Source: an uncultured Clostridium sp. (GTDB lineage: Bacteria > Bacillota > Clostridia > TANB77 > CAG-508). Taken from it: 49,471 bases of DNA. Location: assembly GCA_930990645.1 (NCBI GenBank), contig CAKNQJ010000003.1, positions 1-49,471 on the forward strand, read 5' to 3'. Positions 10,904 through 20,959 of the stretch are shown piece after piece. Under the pieces are notes generated by a model. It had not been told where the DNA came from, did no database searches, and was given only the letters and a program-made list of their open reading frames with translations. How positions within the stretch are numbered: the first letter of the stretch is position 1; each line of letters begins with the position of its first letter. The position numbers and the translations under genes were made by a program.

Positions 10904-10939
10904 ACTAAAAAATAGCCTCTATATGAGACTATTTTTTAG
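10904..10939. terminator. Bidirectional terminator between agrD and agrC
   Basis: aaaaaatagcctctatatgagactatttttt. Confidence 0.75.
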
Positions 10940-10946
10940 GTGAAAA

Positions 10947-12296
10947 TTATTTGTATATTTCAAATTGTTGTGTAAAGAATTCGTTATCCTTTGTAGTAAA
11001 TAAATTTAAATTATTATTATGCATAAGTATTTCTCTAACCTTCCATAATCCTAAGCCACTATGATTTTTTTTAGAAGTTTCACCTTTTTGATAAATTTCT
11101 TCTGTATCTACATCTTTATTAGCATATGTATTTTGGATGACAACTTCAATCATATTGTTATTATCCTTTCTAAAAGTAACATTAATAATTTTCTTATCAC
11201 ATTCTTTGGCTGCTTCAATTGCATTATCTAATAAAATACCAAGAATTCTTGTAAACTCATATATTTTCATACGTTTTTCTATTTCATTCAAATCTAAAAA
11301 TACATGTAAATTAATTTGCACATTTTGCTGATCTGCTTCATAGTACTTAGTTGCAAGCAAATGGTAAATTGCTGGATGATTAATTACTTCAGGAGATAAT
11401 GCATATAGATTATTTGTTTTATTGCATTCATCTAAAAGTTGTTTATAATATGTTTTTAAACCATCTATATCTTCATTAACTACATAACCACCAATACTAT
11501 TTACCATATTATCAAAATCATGTTTAAAAGATCTAACTTGTTCATGTAAAATTTTAAATGTATGAAGTTCGCTTTGAGTATTTTCTAATTCTATTGTTGT
11601 AGAAGCTAGTTTTGATGTGTTAATAATGCTATAAAGACTAACAACAAAATATGCAACTAAACCTATGGTACTAAATAATATAATATAAGTTGGCATAGTA
11701 TTACTATAAAAATAAATTAAGTAAAATTGTATGCCTAAAACTATAACAATTAATAAAGCATTAACCACTAATAAAGTTCTGGTCTTATGATTCATATTCT
11801 CAAAAATACTAATATTAAGTTTAAAGTTTTTTATTAATTGCGTTAAAATAAAGATAATTGTATATATGCAAATAGCAATAATTAACCTGTATGCAGGAGT
11901 TATAACAATTATATCTAAAGATAGGTTAAATAAATTTTGCGCTATCTTAGCAAAAATAAAATCTAAAGTAGAAGTAGTTATCATTGTAATTATTTCTGAT
12001 AGTATACTTTTTAAAATTGTAGTTTTTAAGATAAAGAACACCATAAGTGACCATATAATTACATTAATAAATAAAGCATAAGATCTAGGAACTAAAAAAG
12101 TAATCAAATTTCCAACGGTTCCATATGCTAAAACATAGATTAATTTCCTTTTCTTAGTTGTTTGAATATTCAGAATTGCAGTAAAGTATAACATGCATAC
12201 AAAAGCATCTAGATAGCATAATGGTATTCCTTGTAATTTAACAATTAGATCATTTGGCACAGTCAATGCTGACCATATTGTTTGAAAAATATTCAT
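10947..12296 (-). CDS. agrC: AgrC-like sensor histidine kinase (GHKL ATPase)
   Basis: Poly-TM N-terminus, EQVRSFKHDFDNMVNSI H-box, LGILLDNAIEAAKE N-box, HSGLGLWKVREI; likely ATG at 12296 with SD GGAGG, so the longer listed ORF start is not preferred. Confidence 0.9.
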   Translation of the reverse strand: MNIFQTIWSALTVPNDLIVKLQGIPLCYLDAFVCMLYFTAILNIQTTKKRKLIYVLAYGTVGNLITFLVPRSYALFINVIIWSLMVFFILKTTILKSILSEIITMITTSTLDFIFAKIAQNLFNLSLDIIVITPAYRLIIAICIYTIIFILTQLIKNFKLNISIFENMNHKTRTLLVVNALLIVIVLGIQFYLIYFYSNTMPTYIILFSTIGLVAYFVVSLYSIINTSKLASTTIELENTQSELHTFKILHEQVRSFKHDFDNMVNSIGGYVVNEDIDGLKTYYKQLLDECNKTNNLYALSPEVINHPAIYHLLATKYYEADQQNVQINLHVFLDLNEIEKRMKIYEFTRILGILLDNAIEAAKECDKKIINVTFRKDNNNMIEVVIQNTYANKDVDTEEIYQKGETSKKNHSGLGLWKVREILMHNNNLNLFTTKDNEFFTQQFEIYK

Positions 12297-12990
12297 TTTT
12301 AAATACCTCCATAAAATTATTTTTATATTTAGGGCCGATATAACACTTATCATTCTTTGTAAAAGAAATAGTATTATCAACCATATCAATATCAGTTATT
12401 TTATCCATATTCACTATATAAGATTTATGGCATCTGACAAAATTATAAGGTAACATATCAGAAATTTTACTAAAAGAACTATATGTTTCATAATCCCTAG
12501 TATCAGTGTGAAATATTACCTTCATTCCATCCTTCTTAATAAATCGAATGCTATCTTCTTTAATAATAGTTTTATCATTATCTAATCTTATGTATCTAGT
12601 CTTATTTCCAAAAACATCTGAATATAATCTAAGAATTGTTTCTTCAAATCGTTCTTTAGTTAAAGGCTTTTGCAAAAAATCAAAAGTTTTACATTTATAT
12701 GCTAGCATGCCAAATTCAAAATATCCTGTAATGAAAATTATGTATATATTTTTATCAAGTTCTCGTATTTTCTTAGCAATTTCAATTCCAGTCATAGATG
12801 ATTTTAGTTCAATATCCAAGAGTAATACATGTGTTGGGTGGCTTTTAACATATTTTAATAAATCATTAGGGTTATTTGTAGAAAAAGTAATTTGACCATT
12901 TAAATTGTTAGAAATAATGATAGAATTTAACATTTTTGATAATTTTTCAATAGCACTTGGATTATCATCACATAATACAAAATTCAACAT
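12250..12990 (-). CDS. agrA: AgrA/LytTR response regulator
   Basis: MLNFVLCDDNPSAIEKL receiver domain, HVLLLDIEL, LytTR domain (YNFVRCHKSYIVNMDKI); SD GGAGGTTGTAAA-ATG. Confidence 0.92.
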   Translation of the reverse strand: MLNFVLCDDNPSAIEKLSKMLNSIIISNNLNGQITFSTNNPNDLLKYVKSHPTHVLLLDIELKSSMTGIEIAKKIRELDKNIYIIFITGYFEFGMLAYKCKTFDFLQKPLTKERFEETILRLYSDVFGNKTRYIRLDNDKTIIKEDSIRFIKKDGMKVIFHTDTRDYETYSSFSKISDMLPYNFVRCHKSYIVNMDKITDIDMVDNTISFTKNDKCYIGPKYKNNFMEVFKNEYFSNNMVSIDCAK

Positions 12991-13261
12991 TTTACAACCT
13001 CCAATAATAAAATAAAATTGTAATCTAAAATTCGACATAAATACAATTTTTTCCAGCTAAATAATAATATAATCTAAAAAATTTGACTTGTCAATATGTT
13101 TTTTTAGAAAAAATATATTTATTTGTCGAAAAATATTATATTACAATAAAAAAATAAATTGTAAAAACCGACTTAAAAGTCAAAAAAAATTTATTTATTA
13201 GTATTAAATAAAAAATTGATAGCATAGACTTAAATAAAACAGTGTTATTCAGGAGGAGTGC

Positions 13262-14077
13262 ATGAAAAATAAAGATATAAAAAAAGTAACAACGTGTCTT
13301 ACAGTAATACTTACCTGTGTATTTACTATTTCGGTTATAAACACTAAGAATCCGAATGCGGTACAAACAAGTTCTACTGCGGCTATTAGCGACAAAAAGA
13401 TTGAGTGGGGAATAAAAAGAGGTGATAATCATGAACAGCCTGACTTAGGAAGTGAGAATAAACGAATTATAGATAAGTACGATGGGATAAGTATGGGAAA
13501 TAGTGAAAAGCCATATGTATATTTAACATTTGATTGTGGTTATGAGGCAGGATATACAGAAAAGATATTAGAGGTGTTGAAACAAAATGATGTAAAGGCT
13601 ACCTTTTTCATAACAGGACATTACTTAAATTCAGCTACTGATTTAGTTAAGAGAATGATTGATGATGGACATATAATAGGAAATCATACAGCAGACCATA
13701 TTTGCATGCCAGAAGTGTCAAATGAAGAAATAAAAGAGGATGTCATGGAATTACATATAGCACTTTATGATAAATTTGGATATGAAATGAAATATATTCG
13801 TCCACCAGAAGGAACATATAGTGAAAGGACAATAGCTTATACAAATACTTTAGGATACAAAACTGTAATGTGGTCATTTGCATATGATGATTGGGATGAA
13901 AACAAACAAGGAAGAGAGGATTATGGAAAGAAAAAAATATTAGATAATGTACATAATGGTGAGGTTATGCTATTACATGCAACATCAAAAGATAATAGCA
14001 ATATATTGGATTATTGTATAAAAGAAATTAAAAACATGGGTTATGAGTTCAGGAGTATAGATGAGTTTGAAAAATGA
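13262..14077 (+). CDS. pdaA: Polysaccharide deacetylase, PdaA-like
   Basis: YLTFDCGYEAGYTEKILEVLKQNDVKATFFITGHY, IIGNHTADH, RPPEGTYSERT. Confidence 0.9.
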   Translation: MKNKDIKKVTTCLTVILTCVFTISVINTKNPNAVQTSSTAAISDKKIEWGIKRGDNHEQPDLGSENKRIIDKYDGISMGNSEKPYVYLTFDCGYEAGYTEKILEVLKQNDVKATFFITGHYLNSATDLVKRMIDDGHIIGNHTADHICMPEVSNEEIKEDVMELHIALYDKFGYEMKYIRPPEGTYSERTIAYTNTLGYKTVMWSFAYDDWDENKQGREDYGKKKILDNVHNGEVMLLHATSKDNSNILDYCIKEIKNMGYEFRSIDEFEK

Positions 14078-14080
14078 GAA

Positions 14081-14212
14081 GTGTCCCAAAGTGTAAAGAA
14101 AAGTTGACAAGAGGGACACTCATAAAGTGTAAAAAAAAATTGACAAAAAGGAGTGTCCCCAAGTGTAAAGAAAAATTGACAAAAAGGAGTGTCCCTAAGC
14201 GTCAAAGAAAGG
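14081..14212. repeat. Tandem/inverted 36-bp GTGTCCC repeat array, about 4 units
   Basis: gtgtccc at 14081, 14153 and 14189 (last two 36 bp apart) plus an inverted gggacac near 14113. Confidence 0.8.
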
Positions 14213-14219
14213 AGAAAAG

Positions 14220-14507
14220 ATGAGAAGAAAAGTAAGAAAATTGGATGAAATACTTGAAATCCCAGTTGAACTGAGCACAGATAATCCGAAGATTACTATT
14301 GTTGGGTTTGAGAGAGTTCTTATTGAAAATTACAGAGGAATTTTGGAGTATCAAGAATATTTTGTAAGGCTTAATACATACATTGGAATTATTAATATTA
14401 ATGGGTTTAATTTACAATTGGAGGAGATGACTACAGATGATTTGTTGGTAACAGGAAAGATAGACAGTATCGATTTTGAAAGCACCACTGAAGAAGAGGA
14501 AAAATAG
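14220..14507 (+). CDS. yqfC: YabP/YqfC-family sporulation protein
   Basis: LDEILEIPVELSTDNPKITIVGFERVLIENYRGILEY; immediately upstream of yqfD. Confidence 0.85.
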   Translation: MRRKVRKLDEILEIPVELSTDNPKITIVGFERVLIENYRGILEYQEYFVRLNTYIGIININGFNLQLEEMTTDDLLVTGKIDSIDFESTTEEEEK

Positions 14508-14544
14508 CTTAGTAAATAAACACGGGAGGGAGAATGTGTAAGAA

Positions 14545-14637
14545 AAGGCCTGTCCCCAAAACGAAACTTTTTTCGTCGTGAAACCTGTCCCCAAAACGAA
14601 GAAAAGTTCGCTCACAGACCTGTCCCCAAAACGAAAA
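14545..14637. repeat. CCTGTCCCCAAAACGAA repeat, 3 units
   Basis: Three copies of cctgtccccaaaacgaa, the last abutting the yqfD ribosome-binding site. Confidence 0.8.
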
Positions 14638-14649
14638 AGGAGGAAAAGC

Positions 14650-15828
14650 ATGGATGCAAATAGAGTATTGCAATATATGAATGGATATGTAGATATAGTT
14701 ATAGAAGGATATTATATAGAAAGATTTATAAATGTTTGTAACACAAAAAATATTCTTTTGTGGAATATCAAGAAGGAAAATTCTATTGTACTTCATGCAA
14801 GTGTTGAGGTAAAGGATTTTAAAAAGCTTAAGAGTATTTGTAAGAAGACTAAATGTAAAATGAAAATTGAAAAAAAGAAAGGTTTTCCTTTTTTTGTGAG
14901 AAAGTATAGAAAAAGAAAAGTTTTCATAGGTCTTCTTCTATGTATAATAATCTTTATATTTGCTTTGTCAAATTTTATATGGAATATTGAGGTCCAGGGA
15001 AATACAGATATATCAAAGGAAGAAATTTTGGCATTAGCATCAGAGGAAGGTTTATCAATAGGAAAGCTAAAAGGGCAGGTTGATACTAAACAAGTGATTA
15101 ATAAAATTAGGTTAGAAAGAGATGATGTGGCATGGGTTGGAATTGAAATTAGAGGGACAAATGCCATTATACAGATAGTAGAAGCTGATGAAAAACCAGA
15201 TATGGTTAATGAAGATGAATATTGTAATATTGTAGCAGATAAAGATGGGATGATTACAAAAATAAGCGCTCAAAATGGTACACCCCTAGTAAAGGAGGGG
15301 AACATTGTAACAAAAGGCGATATAATAGTTGCTGGGTGGATGGAAGGAAAATATACTGGAACAAGATATGTGCATGCACAGGGCGAGATTCAGGCAAAAG
15401 TTTGGTATACGAGCACACAAAGAGTGGATTTAAAAGAGACACAAAAAGTAGAAACTGGAAATCAGGAAACTAAATATTCCGTAAAGTTAAATAATTTTCA
15501 AATAAATTTGCATAAAAGTATTCCAAATTTTCAAAAATATGATACAATAGAGACGAGCAAAAAATTAAAACTATTTTCAGATTTCTATTTGCCAATAGAA
15601 CTTATCGAATACACGTATAAAGAATATGAGGAAAAAACTCTTATTCACAGTTATGAAGAGGCTAAGCAGATTGGAATTGATAAGGCTGCAGAGGACTTAA
15701 AAGATGAGTTACAAGACAAAGAAATCTTAGATAGACAAGTAAATGTAAAATCTGAAGCTGATTATATAGAAGTAGAAGTTATATATGAGGTGGAAGAAAA
15801 TATCGGAATAGAAGAAAAAATAGAATAA
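14650..15828 (+). CDS. yqfD: Sporulation protein YqfD
   Basis: MDANRVLQYMNGYVDIVIEGYYIERFINVC...VEVQGNTDISKEEIL...ARTYVHAQGEIQAKVWYT-like architecture; the ORF start at 14578 runs through the repeat, so ATG 14650 is preferred. Confidence 0.9.
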   Translation: MDANRVLQYMNGYVDIVIEGYYIERFINVCNTKNILLWNIKKENSIVLHASVEVKDFKKLKSICKKTKCKMKIEKKKGFPFFVRKYRKRKVFIGLLLCIIIFIFALSNFIWNIEVQGNTDISKEEILALASEEGLSIGKLKGQVDTKQVINKIRLERDDVAWVGIEIRGTNAIIQIVEADEKPDMVNEDEYCNIVADKDGMITKISAQNGTPLVKEGNIVTKGDIIVAGWMEGKYTGTRYVHAQGEIQAKVWYTSTQRVDLKETQKVETGNQETKYSVKLNNFQINLHKSIPNFQKYDTIETSKKLKLFSDFYLPIELIEYTYKEYEEKTLIHSYEEAKQIGIDKAAEDLKDELQDKEILDRQVNVKSEADYIEVEVIYEVEENIGIEEKIE

Positions 15829-15852
15829 AGCTAAAGATAAGAAAGGATTGAT

Positions 15853-17076
15853 ATGATGGAAGAAAGAAGTTTAAGAATTTATAATTCAGAAAAAACATTT
15901 TTCTCTAAAATTACAACTACTATAAGCAAATTGCTTATACCAACAAAAATTGGTTTAAATAGTATGATAATTTCCATGAAAAGAAACAACGTGCTTAAGG
16001 CATTCGAAAATTTAAATTCTACTGATAACCAAGAGAAAAAAGAAGCACTAACGAAAAAATTAGATGATACTTACGCTTTATATTTGGAAGCAATAGATAA
16101 ACATATAATGGATACAATTTATAAAAAGGTAAGAAATGAAACTGCAAGTGAATTCGAAAAAGAAGCACTTTCACAGTATTATATGATTACTCATTTGAAA
16201 GAGTCTAATTATACAGAATATAAATATAGAAAGCAAATTTATTTAATTGGATTAGATTATCAAACTGTATTAAATGATAAAGAAAAATTAGTAACAAGAT
16301 ATAAAAAGTTCTATGCTCATGAAACAGAAGTATTGTATAAAGGATTGCTTAAACATTATTCAATAAGACTTGCGGACAATATTACTGATGGTGAAAAGCA
16401 AGAAATATATAATAAGATATTTAAAACTTTGGAGGAATATATATCAAATATATTACCTATCAAATTTGAAATTGAGCAAAATGATACATATAAAGAAATA
16501 CTTGATGAATTTGATAACTTCGACAGATTTACAGTTGGAAAACTAGACCAAAACGATGTGATTGAGAAGAATATGATTCTACTAGGATTAAGCAGAAAAC
16601 TATTTACACATAGCTTGCCACTAGTTGTAGCAGAACAATGCTATATAAAACTTCTTAAAGATGCAAGAAGTTTAATTGTAGATACAAAAATAGCAAGAAA
16701 ACAAGAAAAGGCATATTCTCTACTAATTAATATAATAGAAGAATACAATGCAAAATTGCTAAGTACTAAGATTTATTGGGAAAAGCCAGCTCAAAGGGAA
16801 GAGTATAAAAAATTCTGGGACAAATATAAAGAAATTGAAAAGATAAAAGATATAAATTATGACGAGTATATTAAACAAAAAGAAATATTATTCATTAGAA
16901 GTGACCTTGCAAAAGTATATACAAATGAAAACAAATATTATAAAATAATTAAATTCTATAAAAACAAATTAGTTGACTTAGGTGTGATGAGAAAGTTATA
17001 CAATTCATATACATCAGAAGGAAATTATACTAAGGTTTCTCGTCAATGTTCAAAGGTGAAGAAAGAAGCGGTTTGA
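15853..17076 (+). CDS. Uncharacterised 407-aa protein
   Basis: Long ORF with SD aagaaagg; mostly helical composition; no family recognised. Confidence 0.75.
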   Translation: MMEERSLRIYNSEKTFFSKITTTISKLLIPTKIGLNSMIISMKRNNVLKAFENLNSTDNQEKKEALTKKLDDTYALYLEAIDKHIMDTIYKKVRNETASEFEKEALSQYYMITHLKESNYTEYKYRKQIYLIGLDYQTVLNDKEKLVTRYKKFYAHETEVLYKGLLKHYSIRLADNITDGEKQEIYNKIFKTLEEYISNILPIKFEIEQNDTYKEILDEFDNFDRFTVGKLDQNDVIEKNMILLGLSRKLFTHSLPLVVAEQCYIKLLKDARSLIVDTKIARKQEKAYSLLINIIEEYNAKLLSTKIYWEKPAQREEYKKFWDKYKEIEKIKDINYDEYIKQKEILFIRSDLAKVYTNENKYYKIIKFYKNKLVDLGVMRKLYNSYTSEGNYTKVSRQCSKVKKEAV

Positions 17077-17109
17077 GTGTGCTGACTTTTTAAGATTTGT
17101 AGTATTCAG

Positions 17110-17160
17110 AGGTTAGGTATATATTTTTTAATCTTATTTAAAAAATATATACCTAACCTA
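17110..17160. terminator. Strong inverted repeat / terminator
   Basis: aggttaggtatatatttttt ... aaaaaatatatacctaacct. Confidence 0.7.
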
Positions 17161-17187
17161 GAAAAAAACTAAAAAAGGAATTAATGT

Positions 17188-18507
17188 ATGAAGGAAAATT
17201 GCGAAATTATTTACAAAAATTTAGAAAAGAATGAAAAATATGAAAGTACTATAAAGCAGGTAGTAGATGAATGTTTTAAAACAGAAAATCTGGACAAAAC
17301 TAATTTATATATGAGTATAACTTTGACAGAGCCAGAGGAAATAGAAAAGATAAATATGCAGTATAGAAATATTGATAGACCTACTGATGTACTTTCTTTT
17401 CCTATGTTTGAAAAAGAAGAATTGGAAGAATTTATAAAGAAAAATTCCAAAAATACAGATGTAAATGCACAAGGAGATATACTAGGAGATGTAGTGATTT
17501 CTATTCCTAAAGTGTATGAGCAAGCAGAAGAATATGGACATAGCTTTGAAAGAGAACTAGCATATATGGTAGTTCATGGATTTTATCATCTAATGGGATA
17601 TGATCACATGGAAGAGGACGACAAAAAAATAATGAGGCAAAAAGAAGAATATGTACTAGAAAATTTAGGAATAAAGAGAGAAAGCAGTCAGGAAGAAAGC
17701 AAAAAAGAACTAGAAAAAATAGAAGAAAATGAAAAAAAAGAAAAAAGTAATAGCAAAAGAACTTCAAACAGTGGAGTGCTAGATGCATGGAAACATGCAA
17801 TAGATGGAATAATATATGCAACTACAACACAAAGAAATGTAAAAATTCAGTTATTAATTGCAGTAGCAGTTGTTATAGTAAGTTTATTCTTTGACTTGAG
17901 TAGAGCAGAATTTTTATGTTTTCTATTTACAATCATACTAATTCTATTTGCAGAAATGTGCAATACAGCAATAGAAACAGTTGTGGATTTATATGTGGAT
18001 GTATATCATCCTAAAGCCAAAATAGCAAAAGACGTGGCAGCAGGTGGAGTTGTGATAGCTGCAATAAATGCATTAATTGTAGCATATTTTCTATTCTTTG
18101 ACAAAGTGAGTGATATAGGAATAAACTTTATAAAAAATATTGCAACATCACCAATACATTTAGCATTTGCAACAATAGTTATAGTAGTAATAGCAATATT
18201 AGTGTTAATAGCAATAGCAAGGACAAATAAACATAAAGGACTAAGCCATAAATTCATGCCAAGCGGATTTACAACACTTGCATTTGCAGCAAATACGATT
18301 ATTTGGCTAATGGTAGACAATATGTCAAATAGCCAAGCAATAAATATAGTAATACTTACATTATCACTTGTACTTTCTATATTAGTAGCAGCAAGCAGGA
18401 TAGAAGCAAAAGCACATAAAGTATCAGAGGTAATATTTAGTGCTTGCGTAGGAATAATAATGGTACTTATTATTTATGGGATTGCGTTAGGAGTAGCCGG
18501 AATTTGA
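17188..18507 (+). CDS. ybeY: YbeY endoribonuclease - DgkA diacylglycerol kinase - PAP2-like membrane domain fusion
   Basis: HGFYHLMGYDH YbeY metal site; DgkA segment (AFLFTIILILFAEMCNTAIETVVDLY-type); C-terminal MPSGFTTLAFA...SRIEAKAHKVSEVI resembling PAP2 motifs. Confidence 0.9.
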   Translation: MKENCEIIYKNLEKNEKYESTIKQVVDECFKTENLDKTNLYMSITLTEPEEIEKINMQYRNIDRPTDVLSFPMFEKEELEEFIKKNSKNTDVNAQGDILGDVVISIPKVYEQAEEYGHSFERELAYMVVHGFYHLMGYDHMEEDDKKIMRQKEEYVLENLGIKRESSQEESKKELEKIEENEKKEKSNSKRTSNSGVLDAWKHAIDGIIYATTTQRNVKIQLLIAVAVVIVSLFFDLSRAEFLCFLFTIILILFAEMCNTAIETVVDLYVDVYHPKAKIAKDVAAGGVVIAAINALIVAYFLFFDKVSDIGINFIKNIATSPIHLAFATIVIVVIAILVLIAIARTNKHKGLSHKFMPSGFTTLAFAANTIIWLMVDNMSNSQAINIVILTLSLVLSILVAASRIEAKAHKVSEVIFSACVGIIMVLIIYGIALGVAGI

Positions 18508-18570
18508 CAAAAGGGACACTTCTTTTTGTCAAAAAAAATTGACGTTTGGGACACTCCTACTTGTTAAAGT
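18504..18570. repeat. GTGTCCC/TTGACA repeat, 2 units
   Basis: ttgacaaaagggacacttctttttgtcaa / ttgacgtttgggacactcctacttgtt. Confidence 0.65.
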
Positions 18571-18663
18571 TTTTTGAAAAATGGAGGAACATTTTAATAA
18601 ATAAGAAAGAAATTTTAATTAAAGTCTTATATATAAAATGATGAGTTGCGGGAGGCGGATGTT

Positions 18664-19704
18664 ATGAGAGGTACAAAAGTTTTTGTTATTGTTTTGATTA
18701 TTCTTATTATAATTGCAGGTGTTTTATTTGTAATGAAAGTATTTGGAGAGAATAACACAGAAATGACTAATGCAAATGGTGAAATTATAAGCCAAGCAGA
18801 AGAAGAGCCAGAGGTTGCAAAACCTAAGACACTATTAGGTGATTCAAGACCAATTGCAGTAATGATAGACAATCATATAGATGCAATGCCACAAGCGGGA
18901 TTGCTAGAAGCAGACATAGTGTACGAAATCATAGTAGAGGGCGGAGAAACTAGGTTAATGCTAATACTTCAAGATAAGGACCTTGATAAAATAGGACCTA
19001 TAAGAAGTGCCAGACATTATTTCTTAGATTATGCTTTGGAAAATGATGCTATATATGTTCATTATGGCTCAAGCCCACAAGCTTTATCAGATATAGATAC
19101 CTTAGATGTAGATGCAATAAATGGTATAAACTATAGTGAAGAAGAGTTTTGGAGAGTATCAGACAAATATGCCCCACATAATGCTGTGACAAGTACAGAA
19201 AATATACTTAGTATAGCAGAAAAAAATGGATATAGAACTACAAAAAATGATGATGATACTGTTTTGAATTACGTTGTAGCAGAAGTTAATTTGGAAGATG
19301 GAGAAACAGCAAATACTGTAACAATTCCATATTCATATGCAAATACAGTAAGATACGAATATGATGCAGATTTGAAAGAGTACGTTCGATATTCAAGAGA
19401 TGAAAAACAAGTTGATTGGGATACAGGAAAGACGGTTACAACTAAAAATATAATAATTGAAAAGGCAGAAAATACTACATTAAATGATGGCTCTGAAAAA
19501 GGCAGACAAACTTTAGATAATATAGAAGAATTAGATGGATATTATATAACAAATGGAAAGGCTATTCCTATTACTTGTGATAAAAATTCAAGAGCTGGAA
19601 AAACAGTGTATAAAGATTTAGAAGGAAACGAGATAAACGTAAATGATGGAAAGACATTTATACAAATTTGCCCAATTGATGCAGAAATAGAGTTTGGAGA
19701 GTGA
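18664..19704 (+). CDS. DUF3048 (YerB-like) protein
   Basis: RPIAVMIDNHIDAMPQAGLLEADIVYEIIVEGGETRLMLILQD...GPIRSARHYFLDYA. Confidence 0.85.
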   Translation: MRGTKVFVIVLIILIIIAGVLFVMKVFGENNTEMTNANGEIISQAEEEPEVAKPKTLLGDSRPIAVMIDNHIDAMPQAGLLEADIVYEIIVEGGETRLMLILQDKDLDKIGPIRSARHYFLDYALENDAIYVHYGSSPQALSDIDTLDVDAINGINYSEEEFWRVSDKYAPHNAVTSTENILSIAEKNGYRTTKNDDDTVLNYVVAEVNLEDGETANTVTIPYSYANTVRYEYDADLKEYVRYSRDEKQVDWDTGKTVTTKNIIIEKAENTTLNDGSEKGRQTLDNIEELDGYYITNGKAIPITCDKNSRAGKTVYKDLEGNEINVNDGKTFIQICPIDAEIEFGE

Positions 19705-19788
19705 AAATTAAAATTACAATAAGTAGAGAAAATGACTGGAAAATAATTTGAAAAAGTCATAAATTGTCTTATAAAAGAGGTGGAGATT

Positions 19789-20907
19789 ATGAAGGATTTG
19801 AGAATAGAAAAACTAGCAAATAATTTATTGAATCATTCTATTAATTTACAAAAAGGAGAAAGAATATTAATAGAAATAATCGGTATGGAAGCAATTCCTT
19901 TAGGGAAAGAATTAATAAAACAAGCTGAAAATATTGGTGCTACTCCCTTTTTTAATATTATAGATTATGAAATAATGAGAGAGATGCTTATAAATGCAAC
20001 AGAAGAGCAGATGAAAATGTATGCAAAGCATGACCTACAAAGAATGAAAGACATGGATGCATATATTGGAGTAAGAGCAAGTACAAACACAGCAGAGTTA
20101 AATGGAATTTCAAAAGAAAAAATGGATCTATATAATAAATTTTATACTTTGCCAGTACACTTTGAAGAAAGAGTAAAGCATACAAAATGGTGTATTCTAA
20201 GATATCCAAATGCATCAATGGCACAAATGAGTAATATGAATACAGAAGCATTTGAAGACTTTTATTTTAATGTATGTACATTAGATTATGCTAAAATGTC
20301 AAAGGCAATGGATCCTTTATTAGATTTAATGAATAAAACAAAAAATGTTCATATAGTAGGAGAAGGAACAGATTTGACTTTTAGCATAGAAGGAATACTT
20401 GCTGAAAAATATATGGGTACATTTAATATACCAGATGGAGAGGTCGCAACAGCACCAGTAAAAACAAGTGTAAATGGCTACATAACATATAATACAGAAA
20501 CAAGATATAATGGTGTGCTATTTAATAATATTAGGTTTGAATTTGAAAATGGAAAAATAATAAAAGCTACATCAAATAGAACAAAAGAACTTAATGAAAT
20601 TTTAGATACAGATGATGGCAGCAGATATATTGGAGAGTTTGCTTTGGGATTAAATCCGTATATGGAGAAAACAATAGGAGACACATTGTTTGATGAAAAA
20701 ATAAAAGGTAGCTTTCATTTCACACCAGGTGATAGTCTAGAGGAAAGTGACAATGGTAATCGTTCTAGTATTCACTGGGATATAGTAAATATACAAACTC
20801 CAGAATATGGTGGAGGAGAAATATGGTTTGATGATGTGCTTGTAAGGAAAGACGGTGTTTTTGTTTTAAATGAGTTGAAACAATTAAATCCAGAAAATTT
20901 AATATAA
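19789..20907 (+). CDS. M29-family aminopeptidase (AmpS/PepS-like)
   Basis: LANNLLNHSINLQKGERILIE...HVVGEGTDLTFSIEG..., NIPDGEVATAP, ESDNGNRSSIHWDIV. Confidence 0.92.
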   Translation: MKDLRIEKLANNLLNHSINLQKGERILIEIIGMEAIPLGKELIKQAENIGATPFFNIIDYEIMREMLINATEEQMKMYAKHDLQRMKDMDAYIGVRASTNTAELNGISKEKMDLYNKFYTLPVHFEERVKHTKWCILRYPNASMAQMSNMNTEAFEDFYFNVCTLDYAKMSKAMDPLLDLMNKTKNVHIVGEGTDLTFSIEGILAEKYMGTFNIPDGEVATAPVKTSVNGYITYNTETRYNGVLFNNIRFEFENGKIIKATSNRTKELNEILDTDDGSRYIGEFALGLNPYMEKTIGDTLFDEKIKGSFHFTPGDSLEESDNGNRSSIHWDIVNIQTPEYGGGEIWFDDVLVRKDGVFVLNELKQLNPENLI

Positions 20908-20912
20908 AAATC

Positions 20913-20957
20913 AAAATAAGAACTAATTAAAATGATACTTAGTTCTTATTTTGATTA
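20913..20957. terminator. Terminator-like hairpin
   Basis: aatcaaaataagaacta ... tagttcttattttgatt. Confidence 0.75.
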
Positions 20958-20959
20958 GT

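Noticed and set aside
14081-14212. CRISPR array
   Set aside because: Units are contiguous and partly inverted with no unique spacers, and no cas genes are present. The same holds for 35645-35820.
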